Assembly (NCBI GenBank): GCA_021843755.1 | Contig: JAKBWB010000038.1 | Span: 39,420 to 103,419 of the forward strand | Direction: 5' to 3' | Origin: Pseudomonadota bacterium | GTDB lineage: Bacteria; Pseudomonadota; Gammaproteobacteria; Steroidobacterales; Steroidobacteraceae | DNA: 64,000 nt | Shown here: one piece after another, positions 25,991-35,088 of the stretch | Layout of the letters: each line of letters opens with the position of its first letter | Numbering within the stretch: position 1 is the stretch's first letter | Made by a program: the position numbers and the translations under genes | The notes under the pieces: model-generated | What the model was told of the DNA's origin: nothing | Databases searched by the model: none | Seen by the model: the letters and a program-made list of their open reading frames with translations, nothing else

Positions 25991-26928
25991 GCGCGCTGCA
26001 ATGGGTGAGGGCGTTTGCGCCGGCCTCGGTGGGCAACGTTGCGATCGGCTTCGACATTCTCGGCTTCGCGGTCGAGGCGCTCGGCGACACGGTGACCGTC
26101 AGCCGCACCGAGCGACCGGGCGTGAGCATCTCGGCGGTGAGCGGCATCGCCGGCGAGCTGCCCACCGATCCGAACGAGAATACGGCCGGCCGGGCGCTGC
26201 TTGCGCTGTATGAGGCGCTCGGGCCGGATTTCGGTTTCGATATGCGCATCGAGAAGGGTATTCCCCTCGGCTCGGGCCTCGGCGGCTCGGCGGCATCGGC
26301 GGTCGGGGCGGTGGTCGCGGCGAATGCGCTGCTCGGGGAGCCTTGCGACCGGCTGCAGCTGCTCACGTTCGCCATGCAGGGCGAGGCGGTGGCGAGCGGC
26401 TCGCTGCATGTGGACAACATCTCCCCGTCGCTGTTCGGTGGCCTGGTGTTGACCGTCGGCATCGATCAGCCGCGGGTCAAGCGCATTCCGGTTCCGCAAG
26501 GGGTGCGGGCGGTCATCGTCCACCCGCACAGATTTCTCGCCACGCGCCAGGCGCGCGCCATGCTCAAGCGCGACGTGACGCTGTCGGATTTCGTCTGGCA
26601 GACGGCCAACCTGGCCGGGTTCATCTCCGGGTGCTATACCAACGATCTGGACATGATCCGCGCATCGTTTCAGGACGTGGTGATCGAGCCGCAGCGCCAG
26701 GCGTTGATTCCGGGCTTTGCCACGGTGCGCGCGGCGGCGATGGCCGCGGGGGCGCTCGGTTGCTCGATCTCGGGGGCGGGACCGGCGCTGTTTGCCTGGG
26801 CGCTGGAGGCGCAGGCTCCCGCGGTGCTCACGGCGATGCGCGTGCCGCTCGGCGCGGACGGAACCGCACTCGATGAGTGGGTGGTGGACATGCGCCCGCA
26901 GGGTGCGCGCGTCGTGGCGAGCGGCTGA
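25987..26928 (+). CDS. thrB: Homoserine kinase ThrB
   Basis: A 313-residue GHMP-family kinase that phosphorylates homoserine. The N-terminal FAPASVGNVAIGFDILGFAV and the ATP loop GIPLGSGLGGSAASAVGAV (about 92-110) are diagnostic; GCSISGAGPALFAWA is the third GHMP motif. The GTG start overlaps the thrA stop (GTGA), and thrC begins 15 bases after its stop, so the three threonine genes form one operon. Confidence 0.95.
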   Translation: MSALQWVRAFAPASVGNVAIGFDILGFAVEALGDTVTVSRTERPGVSISAVSGIAGELPTDPNENTAGRALLALYEALGPDFGFDMRIEKGIPLGSGLGGSAASAVGAVVAANALLGEPCDRLQLLTFAMQGEAVASGSLHVDNISPSLFGGLVLTVGIDQPRVKRIPVPQGVRAVIVHPHRFLATRQARAMLKRDVTLSDFVWQTANLAGFISGCYTNDLDMIRASFQDVVIEPQRQALIPGFATVRAAAMAAGALGCSISGAGPALFAWALEAQAPAVLTAMRVPLGADGTALDEWVVDMRPQGARVVASG

Positions 26929-26943
26929 GGTTCGCGGCAGGCG

Positions 26944-28269
26944 ATGACAACCATGCGGTTTCAAAGCACACGCGACCCGGGGATTACGGCGGGTTTCGCC
27001 GCGGCGCTGGCGGGGGGGCTGGCGCCGGATGGCGGGCTGTATGTGCCGCAGAGCTGGCCCGCGATTGCGCCGGAGGACCTGGATGGCGCGCCGGATCTGC
27101 CGGCGCTCGCGGCCCGGTTGATCGGACCGTTCGCCGAGGGTGATGCGCTGGCGGCATCGATGGCGCCGATTTGCGCCGAAGCCTTCAGCTTTCCCGCGCC
27201 GGTGGTGGACCTCGAGTCCGGGCGGCTCGCGGTGCTCGAACTCTTTCACGGACCCACGGCGGCGTTCAAGGATTTCGGCGCGCGCTTTCTCGCGGCGTGC
27301 CTGGCGCGGCTGCGCGAGCCCCGGTCGCGTACGCTCACCATCCTGGTGGCCACTTCGGGGGATACCGGCGGAGCGGTCGCGGCCGCATTCCACGGCCGGC
27401 CCGGAATCGAGGTGGTGGTGCTGTTCCCGAAAGGACGGGTCTCGCCCACCCAGCAGCAGCAGCTGACCTGCTGGGGCGGTAATGTGCGCGCCTTCGCGGT
27501 GCGCGGCACGTTCGATGATTGCCAGCGTCTGGCCAAGCAGGCGTTGCTCGATCAGCCGCTGCGAGAGTCGCGGGAACTCTCCTCGGCCAACAGCATCAAT
27601 CTCGGGCGATTGCTGCCCCAGTCGGTGTACTACGCCGCCACGGCGCTGGCACTGGCCGGTTCGAGCGGTGCGCCGGTTTCGTTCATCATCCCGAGCGGCA
27701 ATCTCGGCAACGCGATGGCGTGCATCTGGGCGCGCCGGCTCGGACTGCCGATCGGGGAGATCGTACTCGCGCACAATGCCAACCGCACCGTGCCGGAGTT
27801 CCTCGACGGTGCCCCGTGGCGGCCGCGACCGAGCGTGGCCACACTTGCCTCGGCGATGGACGTCGGCGATCCGAGCAACATGGAGCGGTTGCGGGCTCTG
27901 TATCCGGACGAAGCGCAACTGCGCGGAGCGCTCAGCGCGTGCAGCGTCGATGACGAGGCGATCCGCGCGCGCATCCGCGCCGACTACCGGCGGCTCGGGC
28001 GGATCTGGTGTCCGCACACGGCCGTCGCGGCCGAGGCCTATGCGCGCCTGAGCGAAGGGCGCCGGCGCGCGGGCCGCTGGGTGTTGGTCGCGACGGCTCA
28101 CCCGGCGAAGTTTCGCGAGATCGTCGAGCCGCTGATCGGACGTGAGATTGCGGTACCGGCGGCGCTCGCGCAGCTGTTCGCGCGCCCGAGCGCCTATCGG
28201 GAGATCGAGGCCGATCTTGGCGCGCTGCGCGCGGCGCTGGCGTACGAGGCGAGGGAGGCGGGAGGATGA
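26944..28269 (+). CDS. thrC: Threonine synthase ThrC
   Basis: A 441-residue PLP enzyme converting O-phosphohomoserine to threonine. The PLP lysine is K109 in GPTAAFKDFGARFL; VATSGDTGGAVAAAF and SFIIPSGNLGNAMA bind phosphate and PLP. The length agrees with E. coli-type ThrC (about 428). ATGs at 26944 and 26953 are both possible; the first is used. The last bases overlap the next gene (ATGA), so the NERD-like protein is co-translated with ThrC. Confidence 0.95.
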   Translation: MTTMRFQSTRDPGITAGFAAALAGGLAPDGGLYVPQSWPAIAPEDLDGAPDLPALAARLIGPFAEGDALAASMAPICAEAFSFPAPVVDLESGRLAVLELFHGPTAAFKDFGARFLAACLARLREPRSRTLTILVATSGDTGGAVAAAFHGRPGIEVVVLFPKGRVSPTQQQQLTCWGGNVRAFAVRGTFDDCQRLAKQALLDQPLRESRELSSANSINLGRLLPQSVYYAATALALAGSSGAPVSFIIPSGNLGNAMACIWARRLGLPIGEIVLAHNANRTVPEFLDGAPWRPRPSVATLASAMDVGDPSNMERLRALYPDEAQLRGALSACSVDDEAIRARIRADYRRLGRIWCPHTAVAAEAYARLSEGRRRAGRWVLVATAHPAKFREIVEPLIGREIAVPAALAQLFARPSAYREIEADLGALRAALAYEAREAGG

Positions 28270-28862
28270 GCAGTCAGATACTACGGCCGTTTGTCCCCTG
28301 GGCGCTGCTCGCGCTCGGCGTGGCGCTCGTGATCGCGCTGGTGTGGTTCGTACGCTGGTTCCGGCGCAGGCGCGCGCGCAAGGCGTTGCGGCTCGCGGTC
28401 ACCGCGGTCGGCGCCGATCATGTGATCGATGCGCTGGTGCCGGACGGCATGGGGGCCGGCTTTCACGTCGATTTCCTGCTCTTGAGCGTGCACGGCATCC
28501 TGATCATCGACGTGCGCGAAGTGCAGGGCAACATCTTCGGCGGCGATCAGATGGCCGAGTGGACCGTGATGGACGGCGCGCATCGGTTCACCTTCGTCAA
28601 TCCGCAGAGCGGCCTGTACGATCGCGTGGCTGCGGTGAAGGCCATCGCCGGCGAGGTGCCGGTGGAGGGGCGTGTCGTGTTCACGCGGCAGGGAAACTTT
28701 CCGAAGGGGCTGCCGAAGTGGACGCTGATGCTCGATATGCTCGCGGCGGAATTTCCGCCGTTGGACGGCGAGGTGCGGGCAGTTGTGCTCGGGCAGTACC
28801 GCGAGAGCTGGGAGCGCGTGCGCGCGGTGGTGCGTCCGAGCGCGATGAAGCACATGCGCTGA
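28266..28862 (+). CDS. NERD-domain-like membrane protein
   Basis: A 198-residue protein with one N-terminal membrane helix (about 9-32, PWALLALGVALVIALVWFVRWF), an Arg-rich cytoplasmic hinge, and a domain resembling the nuclease-related NERD fold (FHVDFLLLSVHGILIIDVRE, then GNIFGGDQMAEWTV, then NPQSGLYDRVAAVKAI). The acidic residues and the D-x-R-E in place of the usual E-x-K mean catalytic activity is uncertain. It is ATGA-coupled to thrC and converges on the M20 peptidase gene. The link with threonine synthesis may be only transcriptional. Role unknown. Confidence 0.75.
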   Translation: MSSQILRPFVPWALLALGVALVIALVWFVRWFRRRRARKALRLAVTAVGADHVIDALVPDGMGAGFHVDFLLLSVHGILIIDVREVQGNIFGGDQMAEWTVMDGAHRFTFVNPQSGLYDRVAAVKAIAGEVPVEGRVVFTRQGNFPKGLPKWTLMLDMLAAEFPPLDGEVRAVVLGQYRESWERVRAVVRPSAMKHMR

Positions 28863-28876
28863 GCCGGTGCAGCGCC

Positions 28877-30292
28877 TCAGGCACTCGGCGCGCGCGCATG
28901 ATCGGCGAGCACGAGGGACACGCAGGCGGTGAGCTTCTCGGCGTAGTCGAGCTGTAGAAACTCGTTCGGGCCGTGCGCGTTGGAATGCGGCCCGAGCACC
29001 CCGGTGATGAAGAACTGCGTGCGCGGAAAGCGCTCCCCGAGCATGGCCATGAACGGAATGGTGCCTCCGCAGCCGACGTGCACCGCGCCGCGGCCGTAGA
29101 TCCGCCGCGAAGCGGAGTCGATCGAGTTCGCAAGCCACGGCGCGAATGAGGGTGCATTCCAGCCGGCGGTGGGTGTGCCGGGCTCGAAGCGCACCTGCGC
29201 ACCATAGGGTGGATCGCGCTCGAGCAGGTCTTTTATGGCGCGGGCCGCGCGCTGCGGGTCGCAGGTCGGTGGCAGGCGCAGGGAGAGCTTGAGGGTGAGC
29301 GCCGGCAGGAGCACGTTCCCTGCCGAGAGTGTCGGCGGCAGACCGTCGGCGCCGGTGACCGAGAGCGTCGCCTTCCACGTGCTGTTGATCAGCAGCTCGA
29401 CCGGATCATCGCTGAGGGCGCGCACGCCTTGCAGCCAGGGCAGTTTGCCGGCGACCGCGTCGCCGAGCACGCCGGCGGCGGTGCGGATCTGCGCGAGCCG
29501 GTCGGCGGGCATGTTCACCGCGAGTGCCGCTGGGCGCAACGTTCCGTCGCGCGGGTTCTCCAGCCGCTCGAGCAATAGCTGCGCGATGCGGAAGGGGTTT
29601 GGTGCGATGCCGCTGGCCATGCCCGAGTGAACCCCTTCCTGCAGTACGCGCACCGAGAGTTCCCCGACCAGATTGCCGCGCAGCGAAGTGGTACACCACA
29701 GCTGCTCGTAATTGCCGCACTCGGCGTCCAGGCACACCACCAGCGAGGGCTCCCCGAGCGCCGGGCCGAGCGCCGCGAGGTGCGCGGGCAGATCGATGCT
29801 GCCGCTTTCCTCGGAGGCCTCGATCAGTACCACGCAGCGTGCCAGTGCGATGTTCTGCGCCTTCAGCGCCGCGATCGCGGCAAGCGAGCTGAACACGGCG
29901 TAGCCGTCGTCGGCCGCGCCACGCCCGTAGAGCTTGCCGTCGCGCAGCACCGGCTCCCACGGCCCGAGGCCGCTGTGCCAGCCGGTGAACTCCGGCTGCT
30001 TATCCATGTGCCCGTACAGGAGCACGCAGCCGGGCAGCTCGCCGGGAATGTCGATCAGCAGCAGAGGCGTTCGGCCGGCAAGCCGGCGCAGCTCGACCCG
30101 CATTGCGGGGATGGGCTGGGTGCGGCACCATTCGGCCAGCAGCTGTGCGGCAGCCTCCATGTGGCCGCGCTGTTCCCACTGCGGATCGAACAGCGGCGAC
30201 TGGTTCGGAATGCGCACGTAGGCGGCCAGGCGCTCGACGATCGAGTCACGCCATGCGCCGGCAATGTGCTCGCGCAGCTTTTGCGGATCCAT
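28877..30292 (-). CDS. M20 family metallopeptidase (dipeptidase-like)
   Basis: A 471-residue zinc-dependent peptidase of the M20/ArgE/carboxypeptidase G2 family. The first zinc ligand motif is LLYGHMDKQPE, followed by YGRGAADDGYAVFSSL, the catalytic glutamate in IEASEESGS, and a late ligand in GPHSNAHGPNEFLQL. It lacks a signal peptide, so it should act on peptides in the cytoplasm. GGAG lies eight bases before the ATG, and a TACAGT (30310-30315, minus) may be its -10. It is transcribed alone and faces the thr operon. The substrate is not predictable. Confidence 0.9.
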   Translation of the reverse strand: MDPQKLREHIAGAWRDSIVERLAAYVRIPNQSPLFDPQWEQRGHMEAAAQLLAEWCRTQPIPAMRVELRRLAGRTPLLLIDIPGELPGCVLLYGHMDKQPEFTGWHSGLGPWEPVLRDGKLYGRGAADDGYAVFSSLAAIAALKAQNIALARCVVLIEASEESGSIDLPAHLAALGPALGEPSLVVCLDAECGNYEQLWCTTSLRGNLVGELSVRVLQEGVHSGMASGIAPNPFRIAQLLLERLENPRDGTLRPAALAVNMPADRLAQIRTAAGVLGDAVAGKLPWLQGVRALSDDPVELLINSTWKATLSVTGADGLPPTLSAGNVLLPALTLKLSLRLPPTCDPQRAARAIKDLLERDPPYGAQVRFEPGTPTAGWNAPSFAPWLANSIDSASRRIYGRGAVHVGCGGTIPFMAMLGERFPRTQFFITGVLGPHSNAHGPNEFLQLDYAEKLTACVSLVLADHARAPSA

Positions 30293-30470
30293 GGACCGTC
30301 TCCGGCAAGACTGTAAGGGGTGGAGCCGAGGGGCCGCACCGCAGGCAAGGACCCAATTATGGAAAGACGGTCCCGGGGGCGCAAGGCGCGGCCCGCGCCG
30401 TTCTCGAGCGGCCGATTGATCAGCGCGGCGGTGTCAATTGCGCACCGCTTGCGAGTTTCACCGGGCTATT

Positions 30471-31304
30471 TCAGACAGGCAGTTCCCCGGGCGCGCGCGG
30501 CAGGGAAAACAGCCGGCGCGTCGCGGCGGTGCTCGAGCGCGCGAGCGAGTGCAGCGATTCGCCGCGCGCCCGGGCAACGACGGTTGCGATGTGGGGCAGG
30601 TACCTCGGCTCGTTGCGGCGGGACGCGGGTTTCGGGGCGAGGTCGCGGGGCAACAGGTAGGGACCGTCGGTTTCCAGCAGGAGCCGATCGGCGGGAATGC
30701 GCGCCACCAGGTCGATCAAGTGCGCGCCGCGGCGCTCGTCACAGATCCAGCCGGTGATGCCGATTGCGAGTCCGAGCTCGAGGTAGGCGTCGAGTTCGGC
30801 GCCGCCGGCGGTGAAGCAATGGGCCACGCCTCCGGCCAGGTGTGGCCAGTGCTCGCGTAGAATCGCGATGAAGTCCGCGTGCGCGTCGCGCTGATGCAGG
30901 AAGACAGGTTTGCCGAGCCGCGCGGCGAGTTCCAGTTGGCGGTGAAAGGCCTGTTGTTGGGCGGCGTGCGGCGAGAAGTTGCGGCAGTAGTCGAGCCCGC
31001 ATTCGCCGACGGCGACGACCTCGGGGGCGCGGGCGGTCTCGGCAAGCTCGGCGAGCAGCAGGGGAGTGAGATCGGTGGCGTGATGGGGATGGACGCCGGC
31101 CGTGGCGAACAGCTGGCGGGGGTGGGCGCGGGCAAGGGCCACGGCTTTGCGGCTGCTCGGGCCGCAGGCGCCGGTGACGATCATTTGCGTCACACCGGCG
31201 TCCCGCGCGCGCGCGATGACGGTGTCCCGGTCGCTGTCGTAGCTGTCGTGGGTCAGGTTGATCCCGATGTCGATCAGGGAGGGCGGCGCAGAGCGATGAT
31301 CCAT
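30471..31304 (-). CDS. TatD family metal-dependent hydrolase
   Basis: A 277-residue TIM-barrel hydrolase of the TatD DNase family. Metal-binding motifs: LIDIGINLTHDSY (family DxxxN form), TAGVHPHHA, VVAVGECGLDYCRNFSPH, KPVFLHQRDAHADF, GVAHCFTAG and LLETDGPYLLPRDL. The INLTHDSY opening and QRDAHADF resemble TatD proper, a 3'-5' exonuclease, more than YcfH or YjjV. The open frame begins at 31448, but the ATG at 31304 gives the normal length. It follows the thioredoxin-like gene by 110 bases and is probably the last gene of the leftward cluster starting with the ABC ATPase. Confidence 0.9.
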   Translation of the reverse strand: MDHRSAPPSLIDIGINLTHDSYDSDRDTVIARARDAGVTQMIVTGACGPSSRKAVALARAHPRQLFATAGVHPHHATDLTPLLLAELAETARAPEVVAVGECGLDYCRNFSPHAAQQQAFHRQLELAARLGKPVFLHQRDAHADFIAILREHWPHLAGGVAHCFTAGGAELDAYLELGLAIGITGWICDERRGAHLIDLVARIPADRLLLETDGPYLLPRDLAPKPASRRNEPRYLPHIATVVARARGESLHSLARSSTAATRRLFSLPRAPGELPV

Positions 31305-31414
31305 GGCGTATCTCTGGAATCCGGGGACGGTGGATGCTGCGGGTGGTTGCGCGTCCGCAAGCGGTTCCGACGGGCGGCTCGCGCGCCGGGGCCGCCCCGG
31401 TGCGACGCGCCCGG

Positions 31415-31987
31415 TCAGGCCCAGTCCGGCGCGTTCCCGGGCCGCCACTTGATGCTGCAGCCGATGCTCGCGATCTGCTGCTCGATGCGCTTTCCCGAGA
31501 GCAGCGCGTCGAGCGCTGCGCGCAGCTCATCGCCCGTGACGGGCGTTTTGTTGCCGGGCGAACTGCCGTCGAAACGGCCATGGTAGACGAGGGTTCGGGC
31601 CGAATCGAACAGGAACAGGTCCGGCGTGCAGACGGCCTGGTAGGCCAGCGCCACGCGTTGCGACGCGTCGATCAGGTAGGGGAACGGGAAGTCCTTGTCG
31701 GCGGCGATGCGCGCCATGTGTTGCGGCGCATCGGCCGGATAGGCGCTGGAGTCGTTGGGATTGATGGCCACGACGGCGAGCCCCTTGGGGCCGTATTCGC
31801 GCGCGAACGAGACGAACCCGTCGAGCATGTGCTGCACGAACGGGCAGTGGTTGCACAGAAACGCCACCAGCACGGCGCGGGCGGTGGAGAAATCATCCAG
31901 GCTCCAGAGCTTTCCGGCTGGGTCGGGCAGAAAGAACGCTGGCGCCGCAGTGCCTGGCGCCAGCAGGCGCGAATGTCGCTCGATCAT
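31415..31987 (-). CDS. Thioredoxin-family protein (AhpC/TSA-like)
   Basis: A 190-residue thioredoxin-fold protein with a C45-N-H-C48 motif followed by PFVQHMLDGF, and the peroxiredoxin-like context PAFFLPDPAGKLWSLDDF and AVVAINPNDSSAYPADAP. The conserved C-terminal GCSIKW is typical of a widespread family of uncharacterised cytoplasmic redoxins. GAGG lies six bases before the ATG. It is 19 bases downstream of the threonine aldolase gene on the same strand. The physiological partner is unknown. Confidence 0.88.
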   Translation of the reverse strand: MIERHSRLLAPGTAAPAFFLPDPAGKLWSLDDFSTARAVLVAFLCNHCPFVQHMLDGFVSFAREYGPKGLAVVAINPNDSSAYPADAPQHMARIAADKDFPFPYLIDASQRVALAYQAVCTPDLFLFDSARTLVYHGRFDGSSPGNKTPVTGDELRAALDALLSGKRIEQQIASIGCSIKWRPGNAPDWA

Positions 31988-32006
31988 CGGAAACCTCGCT
32001 CGTGTG

Positions 32007-33044
32007 TCAGGGCTCGCAGAGGGCCGTGAGCGCCGCGCAGAGCGCTTCGACGTGTGTTTCGTCCTGGTCCCACGCGCTCACCAGCCGGGCGATGCCGGCG
32101 TGCTCGGCGCCCCAATCATAGAACTCGAAGCCGGCGGCGCGCAGCGTTCGCTTGCCCTCGCTTCCCAGTTGCACGAACACCTCGTTGGCCTCCACCGGCG
32201 CGATGAGGCGCGCGCCGGCGGCTTGACCGATGCGGCGGGCAAACCCGTTGGCGCGTTCGGCGTTGCGTCGCCACAGATCGGCGCGCACATAGGCCAGCAA
32301 CTGTGCCGCGACGAAGCGCGACTTCGAGATGAGCTGTCCGGCTCGCTTGCGGCGCAGCTCGAAGTCGCGCACCAGGTCGGTGTCGAAGAAGACCACAGCC
32401 TCGGCGGCGAGCGCGCCGTTCTTGGTCGCACCGAAGGAGAGCACGTCCACGCCGGCACGCCAGGTCACGTCAGCCGGGTGACAGCCGAGGAAGCACACCG
32501 CGTTGGCGAAGCGCGCGCCGTCCATGTGCACTTTCAGTCCGTGCGCATGCGCCACCGCGCACAGCGCGGCCAGCTCATCGGGCCGATAGGCCGCGCCGAA
32601 CTCGCTCGCCTGACTTACCGAGACAGCGGCCGGTTGCACGGTGTGCACGGATGTCGGGTGTGCGGCCAATGCCGCCGCGAGGGTGTCCGGCGCCAGCTTG
32701 GCGTGTCTGCCCTCGAGCAGCATCAGTTGTGCCCCGCCGGAATAGAACGCCGGCGCGCCGCATTCGTCGCAGGCGATGTGCGCCTCGCGGTGGGCGAAGA
32801 TCGCGCCATACGGCGGTGTGAGCGTTGCGAGCGCCAGGGCGTTGGCCGCCGTCCCGGTGGCGAGCGCGAACGCGCGCACCGGTGTGTCGAAGAACGTGCC
32901 GAGCGCTCGATCCAACCGCTCGGTCCAGGGGTCGTCGCCGTAGGCTATCGCCAGGCCGCGGTTCGCCTCGGCCAGTGCGGCGAGCATCTCCGGGCACGCG
33001 GTCGCGGTATTGTCGCTCATGAATCGCATGGGTGGATTGGCCAT
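32007..33044 (-). CDS. ltaE: Low-specificity L-threonine aldolase
   Basis: A 345-residue fold-type I PLP enzyme that splits threonine or allo-threonine to glycine and acetaldehyde. The PLP lysine is K208 (SFGATKNGAL); ALATGTAANALAL and VHMDGARFANAV complete the cofactor site. The start is the ATG at 33044 with GAGG six bases upstream; other in-frame ATGs lie at 33029 and 33020. The gene is 14 bases after the ABC permease and 19 bases before the redoxin. The sequence resembles the roughly 340-residue beta-eliminating lyase group, so another hydroxy-amino-acid substrate is possible. Confidence 0.88.
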   Translation of the reverse strand: MANPPMRFMSDNTATACPEMLAALAEANRGLAIAYGDDPWTERLDRALGTFFDTPVRAFALATGTAANALALATLTPPYGAIFAHREAHIACDECGAPAFYSGGAQLMLLEGRHAKLAPDTLAAALAAHPTSVHTVQPAAVSVSQASEFGAAYRPDELAALCAVAHAHGLKVHMDGARFANAVCFLGCHPADVTWRAGVDVLSFGATKNGALAAEAVVFFDTDLVRDFELRRKRAGQLISKSRFVAAQLLAYVRADLWRRNAERANGFARRIGQAAGARLIAPVEANEVFVQLGSEGKRTLRAAGFEFYDWGAEHAGIARLVSAWDQDETHVEALCAALTALCEP

Positions 33045-33058
33045 GATGGCCTCGTCGG

Positions 33059-34063
33059 CTAGACTCGCCACTTGAATGAGGCGGCGCCGATGCCGAGAAA
33101 CACCAGCGTCACCACCGCCAGATAAATGAGGTTCGGCGCGATCGTGCCCAGGCCGGCCCCGTAGAGCATCACCGCGCGGGCCGCGTGCAGCAGCTGTGTC
33201 AGGGGCAGCGCATCGGCGATCCATCGCAGCCATCCGGGAGCGCCGGCGAGCGAGAACCACGCGCCCGAGAGCATCACCATCGGCCAGGTGAGCAGATTCA
33301 GCAGGCCGTTGACCAGCTCCTCGCTGGCCAGGCGCGCCGACACCGTCAGGCCGAGCGCGATCATCGCCAGTGCGCCGAGTACGGCGATCAGCAGCAGCAG
33401 CGCGAGGTTGCCGGCGTCGTGAAAATGGAGCATTGCTCCGACCACCGTGTAAAGCACGGCGGTGATCACCAGGATGATGCCCAGGCGCGAGAGCACCTGA
33501 GCGCTGAGAAATTCGAACGCCGTCAGCGGCGTGGCGTGCAGGCGCTTGAGAAAACCGCTCTGCCGGTAGCGCAGCACCACGTAGCCGACACCGAACAGAC
33601 AGCTGAACATCATGTTCATCGCCAGGATTCCCGGAAACAGCCAGTCGACATAGCGGATCTGCCGGCCACTGACCGGCAGCCGTATGGCGCCGGGATCGGC
33701 GGCGCGCAGCAGCTTCTCCACGATGTAGCTCTTGGGCGAGTGGGTGTTGACCCAGAAGCGCAGCGGGGGTCCCGGGGCGAGCAGCAGCGCGATTTGGTCG
33801 CGGCGCACCGCGCGCAGGCCCGCCCGCCGGCTTGCGACGGGCAGGAAGCGCACGTAGCGTGTATGCGCAAATCGATTGTGCGCCAGGGCGGCCGGTCCGC
33901 CGAGTACGCCGACCGTGAACAGCGGTCGCGAGGGACCACCGAAGATGAAGCCGATCCCGAGGATGATCGATAGCGGCAGCACGAGCGTGAACAGCAAGGA
34001 GCCGCGATCCCGCAGGAACTCCAGATTGCGCGCGTGCCAGACGGCGATCAGACGGCGGATCAT
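33059..34063 (-). CDS. ABC-2 type transporter permease
   Basis: A 334-residue inner-membrane protein. One N-terminal span (about 20-42, LLFTLVLPLSIILGIGFIFG), an extracytoplasmic loop of about 120 residues, then a block of five spans (FPGILAMNMMFSCLFGVGYV, LGIILVITAVLYTVVGAML, LALLLLIAVLGALAMIALGL, LTWPMVMLSGAWFSLAG, and a last span near the C-terminus). This is the ABC-2 exporter fold used for drugs, lipids or polysaccharides. Its ATG overlaps the ATPase stop (ATGA). The substrate is unknown. Confidence 0.9.
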   Translation of the reverse strand: MIRRLIAVWHARNLEFLRDRGSLLFTLVLPLSIILGIGFIFGGPSRPLFTVGVLGGPAALAHNRFAHTRYVRFLPVASRRAGLRAVRRDQIALLLAPGPPLRFWVNTHSPKSYIVEKLLRAADPGAIRLPVSGRQIRYVDWLFPGILAMNMMFSCLFGVGYVVLRYRQSGFLKRLHATPLTAFEFLSAQVLSRLGIILVITAVLYTVVGAMLHFHDAGNLALLLLIAVLGALAMIALGLTVSARLASEELVNGLLNLLTWPMVMLSGAWFSLAGAPGWLRWIADALPLTQLLHAARAVMLYGAGLGTIAPNLIYLAVVTLVFLGIGAASFKWRV

Positions 34064-34947
34064 GCGCGCAGCTCGTGGCCGGTCAGCTCGAGGAACAGAT
34101 CCTCGAGGTTCGGCGGACGCATGCGCAGGCTCGCGAGCGGCACGCCGGCGCCGATCAGCGTGCGCAGCGTCGCATCGAGATCATCGGTGGTGATCTCGAT
34201 GCGCTCGTCCGTTTCCAGAAGTTGCAGCGGCAGTGTCCGGGCCGCCGGCGGGAACGCCGCGCGCGGGAACTCGAGCAGCACCGCTGCGAAGTGCTCGCGC
34301 AGCAGCCGGCGCGGCTCGCCCTGGGCGACGATGCGCCCGTGATCGACAATGGCGATCTGGTCGCAGAGGATTTCCGCTTCGTCCATGTAATGGGTGGTAA
34401 GGATGATGGTCTTGCCTTGCTCCTTGACCGAGCGGACCAGTTCCCAGAAGTTGCGCCGCGCCTGCGGATCGAGTCCGGTGGTCGGCTCGTCGAGAAACAG
34501 TACGGTCGGGTCGTTCACCAGCGCGATGGCGAGCAGCAGCCGCTGCCGCTGGCCGCCGGAGAGCTTGCGATTGTCGCGCCCGGCGAGCGCCTCGAGCGAG
34601 CACAGGCGCAGCAATTCGTCGATGTCCCGTCCGCGGGCGTACAGTCCGCGAAACAGCGCCAGGCTGTGGCGCACCGTGAGGAAGTGCTGCAGCGCGGTGG
34701 CCTGGAACAGGATGCCGGCCTCCTCGCGAAAGCGCTCCCCAAGCGGCTCACCGCGGTAGCTCACGGATCCGGAGCTTGGCGCGAGAATCCCCTCCATGAT
34801 TTCCATGGTGGTGGTCTTGCCGGCACCGTTCGGTCCGAGCAGACCGAAGCACATGCCGGGCAGCACCTGAAACGACAGCCCGTCCACAGCCGTGATGGGG
34901 GGGTAGCGCTTGACGAGGTCACGGACTTCGAGAATAGGTACGCTCAC
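34060..34947 (-). CDS. ABC transporter ATP-binding protein (ABC-2 exporter)
   Basis: A 295-residue ATPase with Walker A GPNGAGKTTT, signature LSGGQRQRLLLAIAL, Walker B VLFLDEPTTGLDP and the switch histidine in LTTHYMDEAE. The C-terminal 80 residues are the extension common in drug/lipid exporter ATPases. The frame is open to 35100, but the GTG at 34947 (VSVPILEVRDLVKRY) has GGA six bases upstream and matches the usual N-terminus; an ATG at 34977 is the alternative. It is ATGA-coupled to its permease and heads a leftward cluster running to tatD. Confidence 0.92.
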   Translation of the reverse strand: MSVPILEVRDLVKRYPPITAVDGLSFQVLPGMCFGLLGPNGAGKTTTMEIMEGILAPSSGSVSYRGEPLGERFREEAGILFQATALQHFLTVRHSLALFRGLYARGRDIDELLRLCSLEALAGRDNRKLSGGQRQRLLLAIALVNDPTVLFLDEPTTGLDPQARRNFWELVRSVKEQGKTIILTTHYMDEAEILCDQIAIVDHGRIVAQGEPRRLLREHFAAVLLEFPRAAFPPAARTLPLQLLETDERIEITTDDLDATLRTLIGAGVPLASLRMRPPNLEDLFLELTGHELRA

Positions 34948-35088
34948 GGCTGTTCCACTCGCGGCACGCCGAGGCATCCTAGCCGATCGGAGGCGGTGCC
35001 GTCTGCCCGATGCACGGTCCCGGTCGCTGGTATGATGCCGTAGCGGGCGAGCCGGGTGTGTCGGCACGTTGATGGGATCGTCGAGGGG

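Noticed and set aside
30293..30470. Promoter or gene between the M20 peptidase and tatD
   Set aside because: A minus-strand TTGACA occurs near 30432-30437 but no -10 lies at a suitable distance, and no gene follows in that direction except the end of neighbouring transcripts.
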